Source of the DNA: Bacillus cytotoxicus
Lineage (GTDB): Bacteria; Bacillota; Bacilli; Bacillales; Bacillaceae_G
Direction: 5' to 3'
DNA length: 64,000 nt
Assembly (NCBI RefSeq): GCF_023715645.1
Contig: NZ_JAMBOP010000007.1
Coordinates: 1 to 64,000 of the forward strand
The translations under genes were made by a program, and so were the position numbers. The notes beneath the pieces were generated by a model. That model searched no databases. It saw only the letters and a program-made list of their open reading frames with translations, and was not told the DNA's origin. This document shows positions 23,514 to 31,386 of the stretch, in pieces (positions within the stretch are counted from its first letter, which is position 1; each line of letters starts with the position of its first letter).

Positions 23514-24284
23514 ATGGAAGATTTAAGCTTACAGGTCATTATACTACTTATTGCTTTCGGTTTTTTAGCAGCATTTATTGATTCTATTGTTGGAGGGGGA
23601 GGTTTAATTTCGCTTCCGGCCCTTATGTTTGTGGGTTTACCGCCAGTTTCAGCAATCGCAACAAATAAGTTGGCGGCAACGATGGGTTCATTTACGAGTA
23701 CAATGTATTTTATTCGTTCTAAAAAAGTAGATTTTCGTATTGTAGGAAAACTCATTCCGTTCACAATTGTTGGGGCAGCTACAGGTGCATTTGTTGTAAA
23801 ATTCATTCCACCGGATGTGCTGCGTCCTCTTATATTAGTTTTACTTGTATTAATTGCTTTTTATATTATTGTAAAAAAAGATTGGGGTAGTGTATCGACT
23901 TATAAAAAAATGACGAAGGGAAAAACGTTTTTGTTTTATCTAGTCATTTTGAGTATTGGATTTTATGATGGTTTTTTTGGGCCGGGTACAGGTTCATTTT
24001 TAATTTTTGCATTTTTATTAATTGGTTTGGATTTTATCCGCGCGGCTGCCGCTGGTCGGATTTTAAATTTTGTTAGCAATATTGTATCGCTAATTACATT
24101 TTTATTTTTAGGAGCAATTCAATTTAAATATGGCCTAATTATGGGTGTATCAATGGTTGCAGGGGCATATTTCGGTTCGAGATTTGCTGTTCAAAAGGGT
24201 GTAGGATATGTACGTATTTTATTTTTGGCAGTAACAATTATATTAATTGGAAAGAATTTTTGGGAATACATCCATATTTCATAA
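23514..24284 (+). CDS. TSUP (TauE/SafE) family membrane permease
   Basis: 256 residues with about eight hydrophobic segments. The opening AFGFLAAFIDSIVGGGGLISLPAL and the second-half GFYDGFFGPGTGSFL are the two internally repeated signatures of the TauE/SafE family, which export or import sulfite, sulfonates or other organic anions. The substrate cannot be read from the sequence. Monocistronic, with its own terminator. Confidence 0.88.
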   Translation: MEDLSLQVIILLIAFGFLAAFIDSIVGGGGLISLPALMFVGLPPVSAIATNKLAATMGSFTSTMYFIRSKKVDFRIVGKLIPFTIVGAATGAFVVKFIPPDVLRPLILVLLVLIAFYIIVKKDWGSVSTYKKMTKGKTFLFYLVILSIGFYDGFFGPGTGSFLIFAFLLIGLDFIRAAAAGRILNFVSNIVSLITFLFLGAIQFKYGLIMGVSMVAGAYFGSRFAVQKGVGYVRILFLAVTIILIGKNFWEYIHIS

Positions 24285-24313
24285 CATGATGCATATGCAT
24301 CATGTTGTTTTTT
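24283..24313 (+). terminator. Terminator after the TSUP gene
   Basis: Perfect 24-bp palindrome built of AACATGATGCAT and its complement, followed by GTTTTTTT. It overlaps the stop codon of the permease gene. Confidence 0.88.
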
Positions 24314-24367
24314 TATTTATTATATTCTAAAAATTATTTAAGTTTAAAAATATAAGTCTAAGAATAT

Positions 24368-24396
24368 TTGAACAAATCTAAATTATCGTGTAGAAT
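24368..24396 (+). promoter_or_regulatory. Sigma-A promoter of rocA
   Basis: -35 TTGAAC (24368-24373), 17-bp spacer, -10 TAGAAT (24391-24396), about 50 bp before the start codon. TGTAAACGTT at 24411 matches half of a CcpA cre site, but the other half is poor. No sigma-54 promoter is visible here, unlike the roc operons of B. subtilis. Confidence 0.55.
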
Positions 24397-24444
24397 AATA
24401 TTGTATTTAATGTAAACGTTTTTTTCTAAGGGGAGGCTAAAATA

Positions 24445-25992
24445 ATGGTAGTAGCATACAAACATGAGCCATTTACAGATTTTACAGTAGAGGCAAATAA
24501 AGTTGCATTTGAAGAAGGTTTAAAGAAAGTAGAATCTTATCTTGGACAAGACTATCCATTAATTATTGGGGGAGAAAAGATCACTACAGACGAGAAAATC
24601 GTATCTGTAAATCCTGCAAATAAAGAAGAAGTCGTTGGCCGCGTTTCAAAAGCAAGTCGTGAATTAGCAGAAAAAGCAATGCAAGTAGCGGATGAAACAT
24701 TCCAAACTTGGAGAAAAACGAAGCCAGAAATGCGTGCAGACATTTTATTCCGCGCAGCTGCAATCGTTCGCCGCAGAAAACATGAGTTTTCCGCAATTCT
24801 TGTAAAAGAAGCAGGTAAGCCGTGGAATGAGGCTGATGCTGATACAGCAGAAGCAATTGACTTCATGGAGTATTATGGTCGTCAAATGTTGAAATTAAAA
24901 GATGGCATGCCAGTAGAAAGCCGTCCAATTGAATATAATCGTTTTTCTTACATTCCATTAGGAGTAGGTGTTATCATTTCTCCTTGGAACTTCCCATTTG
25001 CTATTATGGCAGGTATGACAACAGCTGCATTAGTGTCTGGTAACACTGTATTATTAAAACCAGCTAGTACAACACCTGTAGTAGCAGCGAAGTTTATGGA
25101 AGTATTAGAAGAAGCTGGCTTACCAGCGGGCGTAGTAAACTTCGTGCCTGGTAACGGCTCTGAAGTTGGTGACTACTTAGTAGATCATCCTCGTACACGC
25201 TTCATCAGCTTCACTGGATCACGCGATGTTGGTATTCGTATTTACGAACGCGCAGCAAAAGTAAATCCAGGACAAATTTGGTTAAAACGCGTTATCGCTG
25301 AAATGGGCGGTAAAGATACAATCGTTGTTGATAAAGAAGCAGATCTTGAATTAGCAGCAAAATCTATCGTTGCATCTGCATTTGGATTCTCAGGACAAAA
25401 ATGTTCTGCATGTTCTCGCGCAGTAATCCACGAAGATGTATACGATCACGTATTAAACCGTACAATTGAATTAACAAATGAATTAACAGTAGGAAACCCA
25501 GCTGAAAAAGGCATAAACATGGGACCTGTTAACGACCAAGCTGCATTCGATAAAGTGATGAGCTACGTTGCAATTGGTAAAGAAGAAGGTAAACTTGTAG
25601 CAGGTGGCGAAGGTGATGACTCTCAAGGTTGGTTCATCAAACCAACAATCATTGCTGACGTTGCAGAAGATGCTCGTCTTATGAAAGAAGAAATCTTCGG
25701 ACCAGTTGTAGCATTCTGCAAAGCAAAAGACTTTGATCATGCACTTGCAATTGCGAACAATACAGAATACGGTTTAACAGGAGCTGTTGTTACTAATAAT
25801 CGTGAACATATCGAAAAAGCACGTGAAGACTTCCACGTTGGTAACTTATACTTCAACCGTGGATGTACTGGTGCAATCGTAGGTTACCAACCATTCGGTG
25901 GCTTTAACATGTCTGGTACAGACTCTAAAGCAGGTGGCCCTGACTACTTAGCACTTCATATGCAAGCAAAAACTACTTCTGAAACTTTATAA
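24445..25992 (+). CDS. rocA: 1-pyrroline-5-carboxylate dehydrogenase RocA
   Basis: NAD-dependent oxidation of P5C/glutamate semialdehyde to glutamate, ending proline and arginine degradation. 515 residues, normal for the RocA/PruA group. Aldehyde dehydrogenase landmarks: [22 protein letters not shown], catalytic Glu in [11 protein letters not shown], catalytic Cys in [13 protein letters not shown], and [10 protein letters not shown]. It has a good GGGGAGG site and stands alone between terminators. Confidence 0.92.
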   Translation: MVVAYKHEPFTDFTVEANKVAFEEGLKKVESYLGQDYPLIIGGEKITTDEKIVSVNPANKEEVVGRVSKASRELAEKAMQVADETFQTWRKTKPEMRADILFRAAAIVRRRKHEFSAILVKEAGKPWNEADADTAEAIDFMEYYGRQMLKLKDGMPVESRPIEYNRFSYIPLGVGVIISPWNFPFAIMAGMTTAALVSGNTVLLKPASTTPVVAAKFMEVLEEAGLPAGVVNFVPGNGSEVGDYLVDHPRTRFISFTGSRDVGIRIYERAAKVNPGQIWLKRVIAEMGGKDTIVVDKEADLELAAKSIVASAFGFSGQKCSACSRAVIHEDVYDHVLNRTIELTNELTVGNPAEKGINMGPVNDQAAFDKVMSYVAIGKEEGKLVAGGEGDDSQGWFIKPTIIADVAEDARLMKEEIFGPVVAFCKAKDFDHALAIANNTEYGLTGAVVTNNREHIEKAREDFHVGNLYFNRGCTGAIVGYQPFGGFNMSGTDSKAGGPDYLALHMQAKTTSETL

Positions 25993-26002
25993 GAAGTATA
26001 GG

Positions 26003-26036
26003 GAAGACCTTCTCGTTGGTGGGAAGGTCTTTTATT
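26003..26036 (+). terminator. Terminator after rocA
   Basis: AAGACCTT/AAGGTCTT stem with a 12-nt loop and a T-rich tail, 11 bp after the stop. Confidence 0.85.
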
Positions 26037-26039
26037 ATT

Positions 26040-26195
26040 AGATATAAATGCAACTTGAAACAACGACAAAAAAACTCTTTCTTTTTAGATGGGCGAGAGC
26101 GTCTGGCCGCGCATAGAGGCGGTCAGTGCCCTTTTCTGCCACATGCCGAGTTTTAAACAGAGGAGCAAGCCAGTAGTGAGCATGTTGTATTCTGC
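26040..26195 (+). repeat. bcr-like repeat, plus orientation
   Basis: Contains TTTTAGATGGGCGAGAGCG, CTGGCCGCGCATAGAGGCGG, CTGCCACATGCCGAG and GAGCATGTTGTATTCTGCAT. The right end is fused to the CGATATAT repeat at 26196, so the TTTATATA end is missing. Confidence 0.75.
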
Positions 26196-26275
26196 ATATC
26201 GGCGACTTTCAAAATATATCGGCGATTCGACATGATATAAATACCCTTCGACAATATTCGATATGCGCGTGGAGG
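26196..26275 (-). repeat. CGATATAT tandem repeat (copy 2)
   Basis: Reverse orientation relative to 12645: ATATCGGCGACTTTCAAAAT, ATATCGGCGATTCGACATG and CCCTTCGACAATATTCG all match the complement of the pur operon copy, with about one period fewer. Confidence 0.55.
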
Positions 26276-26283
26276 CCCCTAGG

Positions 26284-26700
26284 TCAGATTTTATTCTTGT
26301 TTAGAAGCGGACACTTCTCCTGCATTGTTCTCATAAATAAATCGGGATCTTTCGGCAACGATATAAGAGCTATATCATAATTGTTATAAGTAATTTCTAC
26401 CCGCTTAAACGTCCAAGCAGGCGCAGAGAGTAGGTTGTAAGTATATCTGATGCTCGTTATTTCATGGAGTGGAATCATAATTTTGATGAAACCAAATACA
26501 GCAATGAGATGTGTACTTGTAATCTCGTGATAAGAATGAAATAGTGCCCATAGAAGCATACTGATTATAGGTACCATCATGATGCTTATGATAATAGAGC
26601 CTGCATCAACTTGGTCTGTGAAGAACGGGAGAAAAGGTATGGGACATAATACAATAATGAGTAGAGAAAGCAATGGGTTACGCTGAATTGAAAATTTCAC
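26284..26700 (-). CDS. PH-domain (DUF1200-like) membrane protein
   Basis: 138 residues. Two hydrophobic segments lie at about residues 10-28 and 35-55. A bacterial PH-like domain follows (STHLIAVFGFIKIMIPLHEITSIRYTYN and ALISLPKDPDLFMRTMQEK). This layout is typical of DUF1200/bPH proteins of Bacillus. Monocistronic. Function unknown. Confidence 0.7.
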   Translation of the reverse strand: MKFSIQRNPLLSLLIIVLCPIPFLPFFTDQVDAGSIIISIMMVPIISMLLWALFHSYHEITSTHLIAVFGFIKIMIPLHEITSIRYTYNLLSAPAWTFKRVEITYNNYDIALISLPKDPDLFMRTMQEKCPLLNKNKI

Positions 26701-26809
26701 GGGTTACACCTCCCTTTGCTATTAGTTTATCTTATTCAGGTTTATTAGGCTTAATTTAAGTAAAAATGCACAAAATGGCTAGAAAACTTTACTCGTGCGT
26801 CATATTTCT

Positions 26810-26913
26810 TTGTATAAATCTTATAAATTTCCTGTATAATACAATTGAAGGAAATCTATGATTATACAAGAAGACACCGCTTTCAGTTTGCTCGCTGAAG
26901 GCGGTGTTTTTTT
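26810..26913 (+). ncRNA. Candidate small RNA: promoter plus terminator with no gene
   Basis: A -10 TATAAT (26835-26840) with a fair -35 (TGTATA, 18 bp upstream) is followed ~35 bp later by a 13-bp hairpin (ACACCGCTTTCAG/CTGAAGGCGGTGT) and seven T. The product would be a ~70-nt RNA. An ATG at 26859 with GAAGGA upstream could instead make it a leader peptide, but the frame runs into the converging gene. The hairpin may simply terminate it. Confidence 0.35.
26874..26913 (+). terminator. Strong terminator near 26.9 kb
   Basis: Thirteen-base-pair stem followed by seven T on the plus strand. On the minus strand, which carries the nearby isochorismatase gene, the tail is only TCTTCTTG, so the better direction is rightward. 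Confidence 0.8.
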
Positions 26914-26948
26914 ATATACTTCCAGAAAAATAGAAACGCTTTCCTTGA

Positions 26949-27512
26949 TTAAGTCTGAAGGGATTGTTTGCGTTGTAAAAATTCTGCCTCGCTGATTACC
27001 TCAGCATATACACTATTTAAAGCAGCTAGAATGGTATTGTGAATGTATACCGCGGGAATCGAAACGTTTTTAAAGACTAAATCTTTCGTTGCACATGCAT
27101 CATGTATCACTGTGCATGTAAAGCCAAGGTCAAAGGCGGCACGTACTGTAGCATCAATGCACATATGGGTCATCATCCCGCACATAACGACTTGTCCGAT
27201 TTGTAGATTTTGTAATTCTTCTAATAGTGGTGTTTCTCGAAAACTATTAGGAAAATGCTTCAGTATAACCGTTTCATGCTGAAAAGGACGAACACTTTCA
27301 TGAATATGTACGCCTTCTGTATTCGGAAGAAAAAACGTTGCATTTTCCTGCATGGAAACATGTTGAATATGAAAAATAGGCTGATTTGTGTCACGGAAAT
27401 GTTGAAGTATGCACTCTGCATATTCGCTTGCTTCATCGGCGTTTCGCAGTTCCATCTCTCCATTTGGAAAATAATCATTTTGGATACCAACGAGTAAAAG
27501 AGCAGTTTTCAT
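26949..27512 (-). CDS. Isochorismatase-family cysteine hydrolase
   Basis: 187 residues of the isochorismatase/nicotinamidase fold. The expected Lys is in VILKHFPNSF and the nucleophile Cys in CGMMTHMCIDATVR. The N-terminal Asp of the triad, normally in the motif (I/V)DxQND, is replaced by Gly: the sequence reads LLLVGIQNDYF. Either the activity is altered or lost, or the Asp of QND compensates. No operon partner is visible; the substrate is unknown. Confidence 0.82.
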   Translation of the reverse strand: MKTALLLVGIQNDYFPNGEMELRNADEASEYAECILQHFRDTNQPIFHIQHVSMQENATFFLPNTEGVHIHESVRPFQHETVILKHFPNSFRETPLLEELQNLQIGQVVMCGMMTHMCIDATVRAAFDLGFTCTVIHDACATKDLVFKNVSIPAVYIHNTILAALNSVYAEVISEAEFLQRKQSLQT

Positions 27513-27751
27513 TTCAGTTACAGCCCCCCGTTTTCAATTTTGTATTCGTTTAATTATTCCATTCTTTTAGAGATTTTTCCTTTTAAAAAATTGTAGATCA
27601 AGAAATTTACAAAGATTTAAAACTGAAAATTTTAAATCTTTTCCGACTCTTATTTTTTAGGGTTTTATAATAAAAAACAATCAAATGGAAACTAAACCGA
27701 TATGAATTCTTATCCAGAGAGGTGGAGGGGCTGGCCCTGGTCCTGGTCTTT

Positions 27752-27932
27752 TCCTATATATAAGTCCACTCTGACTTTTTGACATATAGATTGCGGCTAT
27801 GCAGAAAAAATGATTCTTATACTTGCTTTCTCTCTCTGTGTTTAAACATCGCATGTGGTGGAAGAAGGCCTGACCGCTTCTACGTATGGTTAGATGCTCT
27901 CATCCATCTAAAAAGAGTCTTGGTTTTTATAT
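27752..27932 (-). repeat. bcr-like repeat, minus orientation
   Basis: Left end CTATATATAAGTCCACTCTG, then CATATAGATTGCGGCTATGC, AACATCGCATGTGGTGGAAG, CTGACCGCTTCTACGTATGG, and ATGCTCTCATCCATCTAAAA before TTTTTATATAG. The gap 27513-27750 shows no gene; only a GC-rich patch GGTGGAGGGGCTGGCCCTGG at ~27721 stands out. Confidence 0.75.
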
Positions 27933-27934
27933 AG

Positions 27935-28129
27935 TTATTCAATTATCACACGCTTTAAAGAAGTTTTTGAAGGCTGTTTCGGTTCCTTTATATAAGAAGT
28001 AAGTTCTTCCTGAAATATGTTTAATAACCCTTTTGCACGCTGCTGAAGCGGGGCAGGTAATTCGTTTATCATATACGCTCCAACCTCAATTTTCGTCCGA
28101 ATCATTTTTCGTAGCAAGTCTTCACGCAT
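27935..28129 (-). CDS. Small conserved protein linked to the ArsA-type ATPase
   Basis: 64 residues beginning MREDLLRKMIRTKIEVGAYM, mostly helical and charged. It starts with a strong GGAGGTG site inside the end of the ATPase gene (8-bp overlap), so the two are translationally coupled. I do not recognise the family. The position suggests a partner or modulator of the ATPase; that is inference only. Confidence 0.65.
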   Translation of the reverse strand: MREDLLRKMIRTKIEVGAYMINELPAPLQQRAKGLLNIFQEELTSYIKEPKQPSKTSLKRVIIE

Positions 28130-29303
28130 GAACGACACCTCCAAATCGGATGTTGAGGACATCACCTTCAAATTTTGCACCTTGAATAGCTAAATGCGTT
28201 AATGTTTTTGGTAATGTAATGTTTCGTTTTACGGAACCGGCGCGAATAATCAATTCGTCACCTTTTTGATTTAAAGAGAGTTCACTTTTATCAGAGAATG
28301 GGATGGATAGCGTAAAGATATATTCATCCCCGTTTTTTGTGACATACTGCGTTCGGCCATTGAATTTTACCGCAGTTGGATCGGGATCATGTTTAAATAA
28401 AGCATCGCCGACACGCTCTAACATAGATAGGCCAACTACTTCTTGTTCAAACATAGGTGCCTCGTAAATAGGGAGTGGCTGAAAACTATCTTGAATTAAT
28501 GCTTTATATTTCTTTTGCGCATCTTTCCATGCTTGAAAATATGAATCTGTTACAGTATCGGGAATGATGCGATTGATCATGATGGCATCAACGTTGTAGT
28601 CATATAAATTTAAATATGTGAAGCTGCGCTGTGCTTCCTTAATCACCATTTTTTCTGGATTGACAACAACGCGAATGCTCGTTACTTCTCGGTTGGATAA
28701 AATGTCTCTCATTTCACCGAGTTGTTCGAGAGTATTTGTTAATTCTTCCATAGTATCGTCGGTAGGAAGAGGGAAGCCGATAAGTGGCTGTGCAACAGGA
28801 CGGACAACTTTTAATATTTTACGTTTAATCGGGAATAGTTTTTCCATCCACCAGCCGAGCATATCAGGGAAGCTGAGCATTGCTAATGTTTCGCCAGTTG
28901 GAGCACAATCGATAATGATGACATCGTATGTTTTTTGTTTATAGTAATCTAATACACGCAATAAACTAATTAAATCTTCCATGCCTGGGAACATCGTAAG
29001 TTCCTCTGTCGTAATATCGTTAGCCGCTTTTGATGTAAATAGTAATGTAATATATTTTTGCAGTTTGCCCCAGCCTTTTTCCATTTCATAGATTGTATTA
29101 ATTTCTTGCGCCCATAGGTTTTCACAAATTTCTTGAGGTTCTGATGAAAGTTTCATACCAAAGGAATCTCCTAAGCTATGGGCAGGGTCTGTGCTCATGA
29201 CTAACGTTTTTAATCCTTGCTTTGCACTTTGCATTGCTGTGGCTGCTGAAATACTTGTTTTCCCTACTCCGCCTTTACCTGTGTACAAAATAATTCTCAT
29301 CAT
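28122..29303 (-). CDS. ArsA/Get3-family ATPase with C-terminal HSP20-like domain
   Basis: 393 residues. The deviant Walker A GKGGVGKTS lies near the N-terminus, followed by MSTDPAHSLGDSFG and the switch region VIIDCAPTGETLAML, hallmarks of ArsA/Get3 anion-transporting or tail-anchor ATPases. The last ~75 residues (from TQYVTKNGDEYIFTLSIPF) resemble the HSP20-like beta-sandwich found in some bacterial ArsA proteins. No arsenic genes are nearby. It is preceded by a MarR gene and shares an operator-like motif with it. Confidence 0.85.
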   Translation of the reverse strand: MMRIILYTGKGGVGKTSISAATAMQSAKQGLKTLVMSTDPAHSLGDSFGMKLSSEPQEICENLWAQEINTIYEMEKGWGKLQKYITLLFTSKAANDITTEELTMFPGMEDLISLLRVLDYYKQKTYDVIIIDCAPTGETLAMLSFPDMLGWWMEKLFPIKRKILKVVRPVAQPLIGFPLPTDDTMEELTNTLEQLGEMRDILSNREVTSIRVVVNPEKMVIKEAQRSFTYLNLYDYNVDAIMINRIIPDTVTDSYFQAWKDAQKKYKALIQDSFQPLPIYEAPMFEQEVVGLSMLERVGDALFKHDPDPTAVKFNGRTQYVTKNGDEYIFTLSIPFSDKSELSLNQKGDELIIRAGSVKRNITLPKTLTHLAIQGAKFEGDVLNIRFGGVVHA

Positions 29304-29325
29304 TCATATCCCCTTCGTTTCGATA

Positions 29326-29350
29326 GTCGAATATTACGAGAGTCGAAATA
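29326..29350 (-). promoter_or_regulatory. Putative MarR operator before the ArsA-type gene
   Basis: On the minus strand it reads TATTTCGACTCTCGTAATAT. It nearly repeats the motif TATTTCGAGGTTCGTAATAT that precedes the marR gene (29880-29902). It overlaps the likely -35/-10 spacer (TAATAT as -10). Co-regulation by the adjacent MarR protein is inferred. Confidence 0.5.
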
Positions 29351-29361
29351 TATCTTTGAAT

Positions 29362-29382
29362 AAAAACCCGCAGAGGGGGTTA
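29362..29382 (-). terminator. Terminator of the marR gene at 29380
   Basis: On the minus strand AACCC...GGGTT forms a short stem followed by TTTTATT. It overlaps the stop codon of the regulator gene. Confidence 0.55.
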
Positions 29383-29862
29383 TTCAATCGGAATGTTTTT
29401 GATCTTAGATGAAGTAAGCTTTTCTTCTGTTTTTGGTTGTGATGTAGCGATATGATTCATAATTTTTTGGAAGATTTGTAGTAAAAATGCTTTTTCTTCT
29501 TCTGATAGCGCTTCTGTTACAAGGTTAAAGTAATAAGCCGCATTTTGTTTTACTTCTTCTACAAGCCTTATACCAGTTTCCGTTAAACGAATCAATACAA
29601 TGCGACGATCACTTTCACTTCGGTAGCGCTCAATATATCCCTTTTTTACGAGACGATTGACGACGCCTGTTGTTGTACTCATTGGAATATCGAGAAGTTC
29701 CGCAATTTTACTCATCGTAATGTCTGTATTTCGCTCCATCCAAAGCAAGCAAAATACTTCCGTTTTTGAAAGTGATAAATCAAGGCTTACCCATTCTTCT
29801 GGATAGAAAAGCTTCTTGGCGTTATCGAGTAGTAAATCTAAAAAATGTTCGTATTGCAGCAA
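29380..29862 (-). CDS. MarR-family transcriptional regulator
   Basis: 160 residues with the MarR winged helix: LSKTEVFCLLWMERNTDITMSKIAELLDIPMSTTTGVVNRLVKKGYIER, then the wing SESDRRIVLIRLTETG. The start is a TTG at 29862, 9 nt from GGGAG. It is divergent from nothing close and directly precedes the ArsA-type operon on the same strand, separated by a terminator. A repeated motif before both genes suggests it regulates itself and the ATPase. The ligand is unknown. Confidence 0.88.
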   Translation of the reverse strand: MLQYEHFLDLLLDNAKKLFYPEEWVSLDLSLSKTEVFCLLWMERNTDITMSKIAELLDIPMSTTTGVVNRLVKKGYIERYRSESDRRIVLIRLTETGIRLVEEVKQNAAYYFNLVTEALSEEEKAFLLQIFQKIMNHIATSQPKTEEKLTSSKIKNIPIE

Positions 29863-29879
29863 TTATTTCCACTCCCGTA

Positions 29880-29902
29880 TATTTCGAGGTTCGTAATATT
29901 TA
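29880..29902 (-). promoter_or_regulatory. Putative MarR operator before the marR gene
   Basis: TATTTCGAGGTTCGTAATAT on the plus strand, directly upstream of the TTG start and its ribosome binding site. It matches 29326-29350 in 17 of the first 20 bases when that site is read on its own strand. Confidence 0.45.
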
Positions 29903-30098
29903 TTTTCATTCTATGTTTCATCCAAATAAATGTCAAATGATTTTAAAAACTTTTCAGATTAAATCCATCTCGTTCTTTATAAAGAACTATGTATATGCTA
30001 GAGTAATACAAAAGATAGGATATTTTACATATTTCTTCATAATATGGATAATAACAACCTATTTAATAATGAATTGAGCAATGGCAAGGGGGAGAACA

Positions 30099-30350
30099 AT
30101 GAGAAAGAGAAACACCCAAGCGTTCACATTTTTAGCATGGACTTCTTTTGTTTGTGCGCTTTCTGGTATGCTAATTGGTATTTATACGCTAGAAGAGCCA
30201 CTTAGTGTAAAAGGCTATTATTTAATTGGTACATTATTTTTAACAATGTCTAGTTTTGTGCTGCAAAAAACAATTCGTGATAATGAAGAGGATAATGCAA
30301 ACAACATTCATATTGAGCCAGCTTCTAAAAAAGAAACAATTGAGAAGTAA
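30099..30350 (+). CDS. YiaAB two-helix-domain membrane protein
   Basis: 83 residues with two hydrophobic helices (FTFLAWTSFVCALSGMLIGIY and YYLIGTLFLTMSSFVLQ) joined by a short loop with the EEPLSVKGYY pattern of the YiaA/YiaB family. A polar tail follows. ATG 30099 has AAGGGGGAG 8 nt upstream. Small membrane protein of unknown function. Confidence 0.8.
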   Translation: MRKRNTQAFTFLAWTSFVCALSGMLIGIYTLEEPLSVKGYYLIGTLFLTMSSFVLQKTIRDNEEDNANNIHIEPASKKETIEK

Positions 30351-30371
30351 GAACGGACTTTGTTTAATGAG

Positions 30372-30561
30372 TTTGTATATTAAATAAAAAAGACATAAAA
30401 TCTTTTTTTTTAGGTGGGTGAGAGCAACTGGCCGTGTGTAGAAGCGGTCAGTGCCTTTTTCTGCTACGTGCGATGTTCAAACAAAGAGAAAAAGAGAGTG
30501 GCGGTCACTTTATGCTTGGCATGGCGGTGGCTTGTGTGTTGATTAGATAAATTGGATTTAT
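30372..30561 (+). repeat. bcr-like repeat, first of a triple tandem
   Basis: Core TTTTAGGTGGGTGAGAGCAA, CTGGCCGTGTGTAGAAGCGG, GCTACGTGCGATGTTCAAAC, GGCATGGCGGTGGCTTGTGT, ending AAATTGGATTTATATAT. Its terminal TTTAT (30557-30561) is shared with the next copy. Confidence 0.85.
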
Positions 30562-30746
30562 ATATTAAGTAAAAAAGGCATAAACCATCTCTTTTTAGGT
30601 GGGCGAGAGCAACTGGTCGTGTGTAGAAGCGGTCAGTTACTTTTTCTGCCACGTGCGATGTTCAAATAAAGAGAAGAAGAGAGTGGCGGTCACTTTATGC
30701 TTGGCATGGCGGTGGCTTGTGTGTTGATTAGTTAAAATGGATTTAT
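30557..30746 (+). repeat. bcr-like repeat, second of a triple tandem
   Basis: Nearly identical to the copy before it over the right two thirds, bounded by TTTAT at both ends. The high identity suggests a recent duplication or insertion into the TTTAT end of a neighbour. Confidence 0.85.
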
Positions 30747-30932
30747 ATAGTACGTAAAAAAGACATAAACCTCTCTTTTTTTAGGTGGTCGAGAGCAACT
30801 GGCCGTGTGTAGAAGCGGTCAGTTACTTTTTTTTCCACGTGCTAGGTTAAAACAGAGGGAGCAAGCGAATACAGCTTATGTTGTATCCTGCATAGCAGAG
30901 GCTTATACGTCGAAAAATAAAAATGGATTTAT
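30742..30932 (+). repeat. bcr-like repeat, third of a triple tandem
   Basis: Same left half as the preceding copies, but the right half (GCTAGGTTAAAACAGAGGGA, ATGTTGTATCCTGCATAGCA) belongs to a different sub-type also seen at 26040 and 49210. It ends AAATGGATTTATATAT. Confidence 0.82.
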
Positions 30933-30945
30933 ATATCGAATTGAT

Positions 30946-30972
30946 AAGGAAGGCGAAAGCCTTTCTTTTTTT
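30946..30972 (+). terminator. Terminator-like hairpin before gatC
   Basis: GAAGGC/GCCTTT stem with a GAAA loop followed by CTTTTTTT. It follows the triple repeat and may insulate gatCAB from upstream reading. Confidence 0.7.
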
Positions 30973-31080
30973 GTTCAAAAATGAGTGAAGTGTGCTGTGT
31001 TGACTTGCTTGAACTACTGAAAATTTGGTATCATCAATAGTATTGTAGATTGTACGATATATTATGGAGGTGGCCTAGCC

Positions 31081-31371
31081 GTGTCAAGAATTTCCGTTGA
31101 GAATGTAAAGCACGTTGCACATTTAGCGCGTCTTGCAATTACTGATCAAGAAGCAGAAAAATTTCAAAAACAACTCGATGCAATTGTTACATTTGCTGAG
31201 CAGTTAAATGAATTAGATACAACAAATGTAAAACCAACAACTCATGTATTAGATATGAAGAATATTATGCGTGAAGATGTACCTGAAAAAGGTTTACCAG
31301 TTGAAGAAGTATTAAAAAATGCACCGGATCACAAAGAGAATCAAATCCGTGTTCCAGCAGTATTAGAGTAG
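31081..31371 (+). CDS. gatC: Asp/Glu-tRNA amidotransferase subunit GatC
   Basis: 96-residue subunit that wraps around and stabilises GatA in the GatCAB complex, which converts Glu-tRNA(Gln) to Gln-tRNA(Gln) in bacteria lacking GlnRS. The opening [23 protein letters not shown] and the [20 protein letters not shown] segment are typical. It uses a GTG start after GGAGGTGG. First gene of gatCAB. Confidence 0.94.
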   Translation: MSRISVENVKHVAHLARLAITDQEAEKFQKQLDAIVTFAEQLNELDTTNVKPTTHVLDMKNIMREDVPEKGLPVEEVLKNAPDHKENQIRVPAVLE

Positions 31372-31386
31372 AGGAGGGGAATTTCG

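Noticed and set aside
24411-24424. CcpA cre site upstream of rocA
   Set aside because: Only the left half (TGTAAACG) fits the consensus; the right half is a T-run.
26859-26996. 45-codon ORF starting inside the candidate sRNA
   Set aside because: Runs antisense into the isochorismatase gene end, contains the terminator hairpin in its coding part, and matches no known family.
30372-30932. CRISPR array
   Set aside because: The repeating unit is ~190 bp with no short spacer pattern and no cas genes.
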